DNA of 39,464 nucleotides. It comes from Bacteroidota bacterium. GTDB taxonomy: Bacteria; Bacteroidota; Rhodothermia; Rhodothermales; UBA10348. The notes beneath the pieces are model-generated. The model did not search any database. It was not told the origin of the DNA and saw only the letters and a list, made by a program, of their open reading frames with translations. Each line of letters starts with the position of its first letter. Within the stretch, counting starts at the first letter, position 1. The translations under genes and the position numbers were made by a program. The stretch spans positions 1 to 39,464 of the forward strand of contig JADFHF010000036.1 in the NCBI GenBank assembly GCA_022567305.1, read 5' to 3'. Of this stretch, positions 31,595-39,464 are shown piece after piece.

Positions 31595-33022
31595 ATGATG
31601 GCTGCTGTCAGAAACTGGGGCATTTTGGTTGGAGGTGAGTGGCACGACGGTCCTGATCGGATCGAGGTGCGAAACGCCTTCGATAATGAACGGGTTGGTA
31701 CGGTTGTTCGCGGAACGGAGGAAATGGTCTTTGCGGCGATTTCAGCAGCAGAGACCGCGTCGCTCCAAGCTTTCCCCGCGCACGAGCGTTACGATGTGCT
31801 TATGGATGTAGCAGCGCTGATCGATGCTGCGGCCGACGAATATGCCGACACGATCGCGCGCGAGGGTAGCAAAACGATTTCGGAAGCTCGTCATGAACCG
31901 CCGCGTGCCGCGACCATTTTTCGTTTGGCAGCCGATGAATCGCGACGGATTGCAGGCGAGACGCTCCCCTTTGATATCCGTCCGGGATCCGAGAATCGGA
32001 AGGGATACTATACCCGGAGACCCGTGGGCGTCGTTGCCGCGATCATGCCGTTCAATGATCCCATGGCGGTTACGGCTCACAAAATCGGGCCGGCGATTGC
32101 CGCAGGAAATTCTGTCGTTGTAAAACCCGATTCATCTACGCCGCTTTCGATTCTTCGAATGGCAGAGGATTTCATGACAGCCGGCCTGCCCCCAGGCAGA
32201 CTGAACGTGGTTACGGGTCACGGATCTGAAATCGGCGACGCCATCGTCCGGGATCCTCGTGTTCGACTGGTCGCATTTACGGGTGGGGTGGCTACGGGTA
32301 GACAGATCACAAAAACAGCCGGAATCAAAAAGCTGCTGTTAGAACTCGGAGCCAACAGTCCGGTGATTGTTATGCCGGACGCCGATCTGGAAAACGCCTG
32401 CTCGGCGATCATTGCCGGCGCATTTGCCCAGGCCGGACAGAACTGTCTCGGTGTCCAGAGAATATTCATTCATAAGGAGATTTATACGTCCTTCTCGAAC
32501 ATGCTGGTTGAAGCTACCGGTCGACTGAAGGCTGGGCATTCCATGGATGAGTCCGTCGACGTCTGTCAGATGATTCGACTGCGTGATGCGGAGCGAGTGG
32601 ATGCATGGGTAAACGAAGCTGTTGCCGAAGGCGCGTCCATCCTTACGGGTGGAAGTCGTGAAGGCGCCGTGTACGAGCCGACTCTGCTCGAAAATGTCCC
32701 TTCCGGGGCCAAATTGGAATGCGATGAGATATACGGTCCGGTATCGTCTCTCTTCGAGTTTGAGGACCTATTCGACGCAGTTGATCGGGCAAACGCTGTA
32801 GACTTCGGACTACACGCTGCCATCTTTACGGAATCACTTCGAGATGCTTTTTATGCTGTCGAAAACCTGAACGTCGGAGCCGTAATTGTGAACGATTCGA
32901 CCGATTATCGCCTGGATAGCATGCCCTTTGGTGGATTTCGGTCGAGTGGAGTAGGACGGGAAGGAATTCGCTTCGCCGTGGAAGCGATGACCGAGACAAG
33001 AGTAGCCTGTTTCAACCTGTAG
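31595..33022 (+). CDS. Aldehyde dehydrogenase (lactaldehyde/phosphonoacetaldehyde-type)
   Basis: A 475-residue NAD(P)-dependent aldehyde dehydrogenase. The PFNDPMAVTAHKIGPAIAAG and NSVVVKPDSSTPLS segments bind the cofactor; the general base Glu is in LLLELGANSP (about residue 250) and the catalytic Cys in GQNCLGVQR (about 284). The closing MPFGGFRSSGVGREG is standard. The QNC context and PFNDPM variant (usual PWNxP) place it near lactaldehyde and phosphonoacetaldehyde dehydrogenases; the exact substrate is open. The gene ends on the base before the convergent dehydratase gene begins. Confidence 0.9.
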   Translation: MMAAVRNWGILVGGEWHDGPDRIEVRNAFDNERVGTVVRGTEEMVFAAISAAETASLQAFPAHERYDVLMDVAALIDAAADEYADTIAREGSKTISEARHEPPRAATIFRLAADESRRIAGETLPFDIRPGSENRKGYYTRRPVGVVAAIMPFNDPMAVTAHKIGPAIAAGNSVVVKPDSSTPLSILRMAEDFMTAGLPPGRLNVVTGHGSEIGDAIVRDPRVRLVAFTGGVATGRQITKTAGIKKLLLELGANSPVIVMPDADLENACSAIIAGAFAQAGQNCLGVQRIFIHKEIYTSFSNMLVEATGRLKAGHSMDESVDVCQMIRLRDAERVDAWVNEAVAEGASILTGGSREGAVYEPTLLENVPSGAKLECDEIYGPVSSLFEFEDLFDAVDRANAVDFGLHAAIFTESLRDAFYAVENLNVGAVIVNDSTDYRLDSMPFGGFRSSGVGREGIRFAVEAMTETRVACFNL

Positions 33023-34015
33023 TCATTTGCAAAAGACGCCTCGAAGGGTATCCAGGCTCACGTTTCTTCCGGAGATGAACACGACAATGGGTCCGTCCGG
33101 CACCGTGGTTTCTTTCGTCTCCGTCGCCTCCTTGGCGTCCGAAAGATCATGCTTGAGACAGGCCGCCACGGCAACCGCGGAGGATCCCTCGATAATGTGC
33201 TGATGTTGGTCATACATCCAGATCATCGCCTCACGGATCTCATTTTCTGAGACAAGAGCGACGTGGGGTTTGAGGTGCTTTAGAATCTCAAACGTTTTGT
33301 TGCCGAAACCACCTTCGAGACCGCTCGCCAGGGTCTCTATTCCTGGGAGTTCCGTTACGGCAGACCCTTTCTCCATCGATAACTTGAAGGAGGGAGATTG
33401 TGCGTGTTGGCAGAGCACGAATTGGTAAGAATCTAGGAGCTGCGATACCGTGAATGCGAATCCCGCACTGTGGCCGCCTCCGCCAGCCGGCATCACGAAT
33501 GTTTTTGCATCCGGAACCTGGTCCAGTACTTCCAGAGCAACCGTGCCGCCATTTCCGGCCATGATGCGCTCATCGTCATACGCGCTGAGGAACGGTAGCT
33601 GTCGACGCTCAGTCTCTTCGAGCGCCCATCGCTCGGTATCATCGTACCCTACGAATTCGGACACGACGACATCAGCTCCTAGTTCCACCATGGCCCTGTA
33701 TTTGATCTGATCCACTCCGGAGGGGATGTATATCGTCGCCGACATTCCAAGTTCATGCGCGGCATGAGCTACGGCCCGGCCATGATTTCCTGCAGAACAG
33801 GTCGAAATGTGTCCCACGCCCTCGGCTTTCAATTGAGACATCGCGAAGAGGGCACCCCGATACTTAAAGCTTCCCGTAATCTGGAGTTGTTCGAGCTTCA
33901 GCCAAACAGGAACGCCGAGTCTCTTACTGAGGACCGGAGAATACTCAACAGGCGTTTTTTGAACTCGGCCACTGAGCGCCTCAGCCGCATCGTGGACCAA
34001 ATCGAGGGATAGCAT
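33023..34015 (-). CDS. PLP-dependent threonine/serine dehydratase-like enzyme
   Basis: 330 residues from ATG 34015; the frame extends further upstream but the family begins at MLSLDLVHDAAEALSGRVQK TP. The PLP lysine is K51 in ITGSFKYRGA, the phosphate/substrate loop is STCSAGNHGRAVAHAA, and the PLP phosphate loop is PAGGGGHSAG, where the common GGGGL reads GGGGH. The close is IIEGSSAVAVAA...IVVFISGRN. It has only the catalytic domain without an ACT domain, like catabolic threonine dehydratase or serine racemase/3-hydroxyaspartate ammonia-lyase. It deaminates a beta-hydroxy amino acid; the exact substrate is unresolved. The ZIP gene lies 20 bases upstream on the same strand, probably one transcript. 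Confidence 0.88.
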   Translation of the reverse strand: MLSLDLVHDAAEALSGRVQKTPVEYSPVLSKRLGVPVWLKLEQLQITGSFKYRGALFAMSQLKAEGVGHISTCSAGNHGRAVAHAAHELGMSATIYIPSGVDQIKYRAMVELGADVVVSEFVGYDDTERWALEETERRQLPFLSAYDDERIMAGNGGTVALEVLDQVPDAKTFVMPAGGGGHSAGFAFTVSQLLDSYQFVLCQHAQSPSFKLSMEKGSAVTELPGIETLASGLEGGFGNKTFEILKHLKPHVALVSENEIREAMIWMYDQHQHIIEGSSAVAVAACLKHDLSDAKEATETKETTVPDGPIVVFISGRNVSLDTLRGVFCK

Positions 34016-34035
34016 TACGGTTTGATCGAATTTAC

Positions 34036-35232
34036 CTATACAAGAAGCGCCGTAACATACATGATGGTAATTCCAGTCATCATGCCCATCATATTCGACC
34101 AGGATAACCAGTTTGACTTCTCGTCTCCCGTTCCCAGGAGACGACTCACTTCGACGATGACCTGAAGAATTGCGCCGGCGCCGACGGCGAAGAAAAGTAC
34201 CGCGAGAAATGGCGTGTACGAGAACCCCCCGATCCATGTACCGATGATAGCGGGACCACCGGCGATAACGGTGAGTGCGATCAGTTTTCCAAAGCCAGGT
34301 CTATCCACTGCCATCGGAGCGCCGATTCCTACACCCTCGGTGACGTTGTGAAGCACAAATCCGATCACTAGAAAACTGCCGAGTGCCGCTTCACCGGAAG
34401 CGATGGAAACGCCCACAGCCATTCCTTCCCCAAGATTGTGTAACCCGATTCCAATCGAGATGGCGGTCGCTATCCAGAGTCTACCTTTCGATGTCGAGCG
34501 ATCACGAACACCCTGGCGCCTCCCGATAAGAGTAAGCATCATGTAACTCAGGATGGCGATCAGGAAAACAAGCGGAAGTCCATTAAAAACCTTCGGAACT
34601 TCACCGGCGAACTCGACGCCTTCGAGAATCGTATCGAACAAAAGAAAAACAAGAAGGCCCACCGTGAGCGCGAGCACAAAGTCGAGGGCCCTTTTCTTCA
34701 TACTTTGAAGAAGGGGAAACCACATAAGTCCAAGTCCCACAGGAACTATTCCCACAAAGAATCCTACGAGACCTAGAAGGAACCACCGGGTGATATCTGA
34801 GGGCGGCGTGGCAACGGCCACCTCAATCGTATGGTCGAACGTGGCCCCAGAACTCGTTAGCAGTCGAAGTTCGTGGGCCTCCCCCTCCACCCAGTGATAG
34901 GGTATGGTAATAGTGGCGCGTCCGAGGCGCGGCAGTTCGTTGGCAGGCGAAATGTTGAACGACCAATACGCCTCATCTACCAGCACCTGCGCAATCGTAA
35001 CCGTCTCCGGGCCGGCATTGATGACGTGTATGACAATCCCTTCACTATTCAGGATCACGCGCTGGACAGAAAGATCCTCAACCGGGGGTTGATTCCCCGT
35101 CAGGCTTTCCATCGGATCGAGCTGAATGAAAAGAACCAGCACGGCGGTGAGGAGAACGAGCGGAAGAATCAGTTGTCCTACTTTCAGCAGACTGGAGCGG
35201 GTTTCACCGGACTTATTTATAGGCTCATTCAT
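34036..35232 (-). CDS. ZIP-family metal transporter with an extracytoplasmic N-terminal domain
   Basis: A 398-residue membrane protein. Residues 20-38 form one membrane helix (LILPLVLLTAVLVLFIQL), then about 110 residues of Ig-like beta sequence (VQRVILNSEGIVIHVINAGP, ATITIPYHWVEGEAHELRLL) face the periplasm, then seven to eight helices of a ZIP transporter. The two metal-binding helices carry HNLGEGMAVG (about 265) and HNVTEGVGIG (about 294), the ZIP signature for Zn, Fe or Mn. The added N-terminal domain is not in standard ZIP proteins. The multicopper oxidase gene is 39 bases upstream on the same strand, so the two are probably one operon. Confidence 0.85.
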   Translation of the reverse strand: MNEPINKSGETRSSLLKVGQLILPLVLLTAVLVLFIQLDPMESLTGNQPPVEDLSVQRVILNSEGIVIHVINAGPETVTIAQVLVDEAYWSFNISPANELPRLGRATITIPYHWVEGEAHELRLLTSSGATFDHTIEVAVATPPSDITRWFLLGLVGFFVGIVPVGLGLMWFPLLQSMKKRALDFVLALTVGLLVFLLFDTILEGVEFAGEVPKVFNGLPLVFLIAILSYMMLTLIGRRQGVRDRSTSKGRLWIATAISIGIGLHNLGEGMAVGVSIASGEAALGSFLVIGFVLHNVTEGVGIGAPMAVDRPGFGKLIALTVIAGGPAIIGTWIGGFSYTPFLAVLFFAVGAGAILQVIVEVSRLLGTGDEKSNWLSWSNMMGMMTGITIMYVTALLV

Positions 35233-35271
35233 AGTCCAGATTTTCGGCTCGTGACGTGACCTTAAAATGGG

Positions 35272-36414
35272 TTACGTGATTTGGCGGGATCCACCGTCCA
35301 CATCGAAAAATCCCATCCATCCCAGTTCAGCAAACTCACTCTGGTGGGCATGAAACATGAATGAGCCCGGGTCGAAGCCCTCATACGAAAATTCGAGAAT
35401 TCCCCGCTGCCCCTGACACTGCATAATCGTATCGACTGTTTTCAATGTGGGTTCGAAGGTCGTGCCGTGGTCATAGTAGTCGAAAAAATTCCCATGCAAA
35501 TGAAAGGAGTTGACGGGATCGAACTCGGTGGCGTTTGCCAGATAGATACGCTGTTGAGCCGCGCTCTCAATCGGGATACCGGGACTCAAATAGGCAAATG
35601 CGACTGTATTGGCCGCATACACCTCATTGTCACCATCGAAATTGGTATCAAAACCATTCATCACCATGACCATCTCGTTTACCGCCTGGCACTCTTCGTA
35701 CTCGTGATTCCGTCTTTTCGCCTGTTCACGATCAAGCCCCTGATACCGCTCCGGATCGGGATCAATAATGAACGCGCCATATAGCCCCTTGTGGATGTGA
35801 CGCTTGAGCGGAATGCCATGGCAGTGGTAGAAGTGGCAACCGAACGGTCGGGCATCGAACTCATAGATAGTGGTTTCGCCTACCTCAATAAGACCGGCAC
35901 CAACGCCCGGCACCCCATCCATCTTTGCCTGATGAATACCATGGAAGTGGATCGTATGGGGATGACTTCCGGCGTTTACAAATCGAACGCGTATTCGATC
36001 GCCTTCCACACATCGAATGGTAGGCCCGGGTACGCGACCGTTAAGGATCCAAGCCGGAAAAAATACACCCGGTGCGATCTCAATCTCCTGGTCCTGAGCA
36101 ACAAGTTCGTATTCACGAAGCCGTTGTCCATTCGGCAATCTGCTGACGGTTCCGTAATCGAAATCATATAGCAGGTCCATCGGATCAAAACCGTTCCGTT
36201 CGTGATTGACCGTTCCAACCGTGTGCATCACTCCAGTGGGCGGCCCCAGGTGAGGCACGTCGCCATTGGACGAGAGAGCGGCAGCGTGATTGAGAGGGCG
36301 TTCGACGAGCGATGACATCCCGGCAACGCCGACGAGTCCAACCACTCCTCCGGCTCGTAGCCACTCACGCCTGGACAGACGAGTGCCTTTGAAATCGTTC
36401 TTTGGGTTACTCAT
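35272..36414 (-). CDS. Tat-exported two-domain multicopper oxidase
   Basis: A 380-residue copper oxidase. The N-terminus has a Tat signal (SRREWLRAGGVVGLVGVAGM, RR at 15-16). Domain 1: HPHTIHFHGIH (H156, H158) and GCHFYHCHGIPLKRHIHKGLYG, with the HCH at 197-199 giving type-1 copper in this domain. Domain 2: NSFHLHGNFF (H305, H307) and FMFHAHQSEFAELGWMG (HAH at 355-357). The layout suits the two-domain, nitrite-reductase-like class that forms trimers. It oxidises metal ions or phenols in the periplasm with oxygen. Placement directly before a ZIP transporter suggests metal oxidation coupled to transport, for example of Fe or Mn; substrate is inferred, not shown. Confidence 0.9.
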   Translation of the reverse strand: MSNPKNDFKGTRLSRREWLRAGGVVGLVGVAGMSSLVERPLNHAAALSSNGDVPHLGPPTGVMHTVGTVNHERNGFDPMDLLYDFDYGTVSRLPNGQRLREYELVAQDQEIEIAPGVFFPAWILNGRVPGPTIRCVEGDRIRVRFVNAGSHPHTIHFHGIHQAKMDGVPGVGAGLIEVGETTIYEFDARPFGCHFYHCHGIPLKRHIHKGLYGAFIIDPDPERYQGLDREQAKRRNHEYEECQAVNEMVMVMNGFDTNFDGDNEVYAANTVAFAYLSPGIPIESAAQQRIYLANATEFDPVNSFHLHGNFFDYYDHGTTFEPTLKTVDTIMQCQGQRGILEFSYEGFDPGSFMFHAHQSEFAELGWMGFFDVDGGSRQIT

Positions 36415-36546
36415 AAATAAAGGTCTTCCCCGTTGCGCGGATCACGAACGGTTTATTGGGTGATTTCCGGCTGAAACGAGCATTTTCCGATCATGTTTTC
36501 ACACAATCATTAAGATTTAGCCAAGACTAAACTTTTTAGCATTTTC

Positions 36547-36576
36547 TTGGGTCACGGGCCTGAAATGTTATATTTC
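36547..36576 (+). promoter_or_regulatory. Bacteroidota-type promoter candidate for the second aldehyde dehydrogenase
   Basis: TTGG (36547-36550) and TATATTTC (36569-36576) are 18 bases apart, close to the Bacteroidota -33 TTTG and -7 TAnnTTTG elements. The region is A/T-rich and lies between divergent genes, about 50 bases before the GTG start at 36624. Read by eye only. Confidence 0.3.
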
Positions 36577-36623
36577 ATTCCCATGAACGCTCTATTACTT
36601 AAGATTTACAGTTCTAAGGCCCC

Positions 36624-38039
36624 GTGACTGGCTCCAATTCGTACCAAGACCTATTTGAACGACAGTCCGGTGCAGCGCCAGGACTCCGTCTACGCAGTGC
36701 GAATGAACGCATCGATCAACTTCGACTTCTCGAAACCAATCTTCTCGCCATGCAGGAGGAGATCGGTGCGGCACTCAAGAACGACTTTGGTAAACCCTAC
36801 GAGGAAGTACTACTCACCGAAATCTCGCCGGTGATCATCGAGATTCGGCACGCTACTAGACAGCTCAGGAAATGGATGAAGCCGAGGAGGATTCGGTCTC
36901 CAAGACTGCTGCCTGGCAGCACCTCGCATGTTCGATTTGAAGCCAAAGGCCCGAGTCTCATCATCTCTCCCTGGAATTATGCGTTCACACTTACACTTGG
37001 GCCCATCGTGAGCGCAGTTGCAGCCGGATGCCCGGCCATCGTAAAACCGTCGGAATACACACCCACTGCCACTGATATCCTCGGGCGTTTGATCGGCGAT
37101 ACGTTTCCCGATAATGAGGTAGCAATTTGCCCTGGTGGCTCTGAGGTTTCCCAATCCCTTCTCAAGCTACCATTCCGCCATATTTACTTCACAGGGAGCC
37201 CCAGTGTTGGAAAAAAGGTCATGGCAGCGGCAGCTCATCATCTTGCCTCGGTCACGCTTGAGTTGGGCGGCAAATCGCCGGCGATCGTAGATAGCACGGC
37301 CAATCTAGACTCCGCTGCTAAAAGGCTAACCTTTGGAAAGTTTGCCAACGGGGGACAGACCTGTATCGCTCCTGATTATTTGATGGTCCATGAATCGGTC
37401 GCCGATCGGCTGATCCAGAAGTTAACATCCTCGATCCAGTCTCTTTATGGAGAAAATTCCACGGCTTCGTCACCCGCCAGAGACCTCAGCCGCATGATCA
37501 GTACGGTGCATACCGAGCGGTTGATCGAGATGCTTGATGAAGCTGTAGAAGCGGGTGCTCATGTGGTGTACGGCGGCTCACACGATTTAGAGAAGAAATA
37601 TATTGAGCCCACGCTAATCTGCGGAGTGGATCAGACGGCACGGCTGATGCGCGACGAGATATTTGGACCGATTCTACCGATCATCACGTATGCCAATAAC
37701 AGTCAGTTGATCGAGGCCATCACCAGGCACGCTCCTCCCCTGTCCCTCTATATCTTTTCCAGGAATAAATCGTTTATTTCAAAAATCATCCAAGCCGTTG
37801 AAGCGGGCTGCGTCAGCGTGAATGAGACATTGCTTCATTTCTCCCATCCGGAGTTGCCATTCGGAGGCCTGACAACGAGCGGCGTGGGTAGAGGACACGG
37901 ATATGCGGGTTTTTGTGCCTTCTCGAATGAAAAGGCGGTATTCCGGCAGCGATTCGGGCCTTGGCTATTTAGCCATGTACACCCTCCATACGGGGAGAAC
38001 ACGAGGCGATGGATCCGGGCCTTGATTCGATTGTCGTGA
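36624..38039 (+). CDS. Aldehyde dehydrogenase, class-3/fatty-aldehyde type
   Basis: A 471-residue aldehyde dehydrogenase starting at GTG. The ISPWNYAFTLTLGPIVSAVA and PAIVKPSEYTP segments bind NAD(P); the Glu is in VTLELGGKSP (about residue 213) and the catalytic Cys in NGGQTCIAPDY (about 247). The NYAF...LTL, QTCIAPDY and C-terminal LPFGGLTTSGVGRGHG patterns mark the ALDH3 class, which oxidises medium- to long-chain or aromatic aldehydes. The ALDH3-like C-terminal tail (FGPWLFSHVHPPYGENTRRW) is present. It stands opposite the multicopper oxidase, with a shared divergent promoter region, and is convergent with the SDR gene. Confidence 0.92.
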   Translation: MTGSNSYQDLFERQSGAAPGLRLRSANERIDQLRLLETNLLAMQEEIGAALKNDFGKPYEEVLLTEISPVIIEIRHATRQLRKWMKPRRIRSPRLLPGSTSHVRFEAKGPSLIISPWNYAFTLTLGPIVSAVAAGCPAIVKPSEYTPTATDILGRLIGDTFPDNEVAICPGGSEVSQSLLKLPFRHIYFTGSPSVGKKVMAAAAHHLASVTLELGGKSPAIVDSTANLDSAAKRLTFGKFANGGQTCIAPDYLMVHESVADRLIQKLTSSIQSLYGENSTASSPARDLSRMISTVHTERLIEMLDEAVEAGAHVVYGGSHDLEKKYIEPTLICGVDQTARLMRDEIFGPILPIITYANNSQLIEAITRHAPPLSLYIFSRNKSFISKIIQAVEAGCVSVNETLLHFSHPELPFGGLTTSGVGRGHGYAGFCAFSNEKAVFRQRFGPWLFSHVHPPYGENTRRWIRALIRLS

Positions 38040-38124
38040 GCGTTATAGTGCCGGGGCGGCGTAACAGAACCCGGTTGCTCCGATTCCGGTTATCGTACTC
38101 CGAATGATCACGGCCCGCACCCAG

Positions 38125-38199
38125 GCGACTTGTTCTAGCGCGACTTGATCTAACGCGACTTGATCTAGCGCGAATCGATCTAACACGACTTGATCTAAC
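38125..38199. repeat. 15-bp tandem repeat, 5 copies, over the SDR stop codon
   Basis: Units start at 38125, 38140, 38155, 38170 and 38185, consensus GCGACTTGATCTAAC; they differ by a few substitutions. The last unit contains the stop codon of the minus-strand SDR gene (38195-38197). As the unit is five codons long, each unit places another TAG in that gene's frame, giving five in-frame stops in a row. It fills most of the gap between two convergent genes. Confidence 0.93.
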
Positions 38200-38962
38200 G
38201 AGGCCCCATTCGGAGGGCGCCATCCAACCGAATCACTTCCCCGTTCAGCATCGGATTCTCAATGATGTGTTGAACCAGGTGGGCGTACTCTGCCGGTTTT
38301 CCAAGCCGGGAAGGAAAAGGGATTTGAGCGGCCAGTGAATCTTGTACCTCTTGGGACACGCTGTCAACCATCGGCGTATGGAAAATACCCGGTGCGATCG
38401 CCATCACTCGAATGCCCAAGGAAGCGAGATCTCTGGCGATCGGTAGTGTCATTCCAACGATACCCCCTTTCGAAGCTGAATACGCAGCCTGACCAATCTG
38501 GCCTTCGTACGCCGCCACGGACGCCGTACTCACCACGACTCCCCGCTCGCCGTCTTCGTTCGGCTCGTTTTTGGCCATAGTCACGGCTCCCAGTCGGATC
38601 ACATTGAACGACCCGATCAAATTGACACGTACGATGCGTTCAAAACTCTCTAGATCGTGGGCGCCACGGTTGCTCAACGTCTTCCGTCCAATCAATATGC
38701 CGGCACAGTTTATGACTCCGTGCAAAGAACCGAATGACGAAATCGCATGATCAATGGCTGCAGATACCTCTTCCTCACTCGTGACATCCGCTTTGACAAA
38801 CCGGGCGTTTTCACCAATGGACGTTGCCTTGGATTGTCCGGCTTCTTCGTCAATGTCGACTAAGAGAACGTTTCCTCCCAGGGTTCCCAAGTGCTCGGCC
38901 GTGGCTCCACCGAGACCGGATCCAGCCCCGGTAACGAGAAAAGTGTGATTTTGAACCTGCAT
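38195..38962 (-). CDS. SDR, 3-hydroxyacyl-CoA dehydrogenase type 2 (HSD10)-like
   Basis: 255 residues from ATG 38962 (an in-frame TTG 24 bases upstream is less likely). The cofactor motif TGAGSGLG is at residues 11-18, DID at 36-38 prefers NAD, NCAG is at 85-88, and the catalytic Ser (VVSTAS, about 145), Tyr161 and Lys165 (YSASK) are all present. The close [15 protein letters not shown] is typical of HSD10/FabG-like enzymes that oxidise 3-hydroxyacyl-CoA in beta-oxidation. Its stop codon lies within the 15-bp tandem repeat. The gene is divergent from queE with about 146 bases between them. Confidence 0.9.
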   Translation of the reverse strand: MQVQNHTFLVTGAGSGLGGATAEHLGTLGGNVLLVDIDEEAGQSKATSIGENARFVKADVTSEEEVSAAIDHAISSFGSLHGVINCAGILIGRKTLSNRGAHDLESFERIVRVNLIGSFNVIRLGAVTMAKNEPNEDGERGVVVSTASVAAYEGQIGQAAYSASKGGIVGMTLPIARDLASLGIRVMAIAPGIFHTPMVDSVSQEVQDSLAAQIPFPSRLGKPAEYAHLVQHIIENPMLNGEVIRLDGALRMGPR

Positions 38963-39108
38963 AATTTCTAAACTAGTGTCAGGCAAAAGATGGGGAAGTG
39001 CCGTGAGAATCTACTGCCGATCGTGTTGAAGGGCCAGAGAAATCAGGAACTCAGTGCCCCGATCGGTATTATGGACGCGACGTGTTCAGCGTCCACGGAG
39101 ACTTGAAA

Positions 39109-39464
39109 ATGAGCTACGCGGTTAAAGAAGTCTATTACACGCTTCAGGGTGAAGGATATCACACGGGCCGGCCTGCAGTATTTCTTCGATTTTCCGGATG
39201 CAACCTCTGGTCTGGACGCGAGGAAGATCGGTCTCAAGCGATTTGTAAGTTCTGCGATACGGATTTCTTCGGCATAGACGGTGACGGCGGAGGCAAATTC
39301 GCGGATGCCACTGTGTTGGCCGACCAGGTGCTGTCTGTTTGGGGGGCCGAAGATGGGCGATTCGTGGTCTGCACCGGTGGCGAGCCCCTCCTTCAATTGG
39401 ATTCACCGTTGATTGACGCTCTCCACGATCGAGAGTTTGAGATTGCCGTCGAGACGAACGGAAC
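39109..39464 (+). CDS. queE: 7-carboxy-7-deazaguanine synthase, start only
   Basis: The frame opens at ATG 39109, after GGAG at 39097, and runs off the right window edge after 118 codons. It begins MSYAVKEVYYTLQGEGYHTG RP, the QueE signature, followed by the radical-SAM cluster motif with C31, C46 and C49 (FSGCNLW...AICKFCDTDF, C-x14-C-x2-C, the longer-loop QueE type), and VVCTGGEPLLQLD, the SAM-binding GGE motif. It makes the 7-deazaguanine core for queuosine biosynthesis from carboxy-tetrahydropterin. The end of the gene lies outside the window. Confidence 0.95.
   Translation, partial: MSYAVKEVYYTLQGEGYHTGRPAVFLRFSGCNLWSGREEDRSQAICKFCDTDFFGIDGDGGGKFADATVLADQVLSVWGAEDGRFVVCTGGEPLLQLDSPLIDALHDREFEIAVETNG

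Noticed and set aside
1-39464. CRISPR array or insertion sequence
   Set aside because: The only regular repeats are the 17-bp and 15-bp tandem arrays without spacers. No transposase was recognised.

Overview
The window looks like chromosomal DNA from a member of the Bacteroidota sensu lato, most likely a Rhodothermota/Balneolota-type lineage. This rests on family recognition only: a Bacteroidota-type ABC permease (DUF5687), an M23 peptidase of the form that ends its last metal motif in HVC rather than HLH, a relic of an ASPIC/UnbV protein with a type IX secretion sorting tail (YPNPFNP), DUF4136, and Ser/Thr-kinase N-termini of the ISHYKILEELG type. No rRNA, tRNA or CRISPR array was found.

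Left part (about 1-10,400): loosely packed and rich in broken genes. It holds a truncated double SnoaL/NTF2-like protein, two cyclopropane-fatty-acid synthase paralogues of visibly different base composition, a frameshifted PD40 (TolB-like) lipoprotein, two relics of Ser/Thr-kinase N-termini with a shared leader, an M23 peptidase without its catalytic domain, a blue-copper protein, an unrecognised secreted protein, a decayed HicBA-like toxin-antitoxin pair and a DUF4136 lipoprotein.

Middle (about 10,425-16,750): a small mobile element. It carries an XRE regulator, an overlapping pair made of a STAS-GHKL ATPase and a DUF4325 protein followed by a strong terminator, a dyad operator-like site in front of a phage terminase small subunit, an internally deleted phage-type DNA methyltransferase, a Cys/His 'HGG' protein, an AAA_25/RepA-type helicase and a tyrosine integrase. 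No capsid, portal, tail, lysis or large-terminase gene is present. This composition resembles a phage satellite (PICI-like) or a strongly reduced prophage; the STAS-GHKL/DUF4325 pair is the best candidate for an undescribed system.

Right part (about 16,900-39,464): dense, mostly intact housekeeping and accessory metabolism. In order: MntR/DtxR-type repressor, extended SDR, RNase R, a DUF5687 permease with its ATPase, RluA-type pseudouridine synthase, polyprenol-kinase-like membrane protein, lipase, a small lipoprotein preceded by a 17-bp tandem repeat, a B12/siderophore-type ABC ATPase followed by cobalamin adenosyltransferase, the ASPIC/T9SS relic, M23 and M28 peptidases, aldehyde dehydrogenase, threonine-dehydratase-like PLP enzyme, a ZIP transporter with a Tat-exported multicopper oxidase, a second aldehyde dehydrogenase, a 15-bp tandem repeat, an HSD10-like SDR, and the start of queE.

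Functional groupings that the layout supports: membrane-lipid modification (two Cfa), cobalamin handling (ABC ATPase + ATR), metal oxidation/transport (ZIP + multicopper oxidase), and the mobile element. All assignments come from reading motifs by eye; no database search was run.
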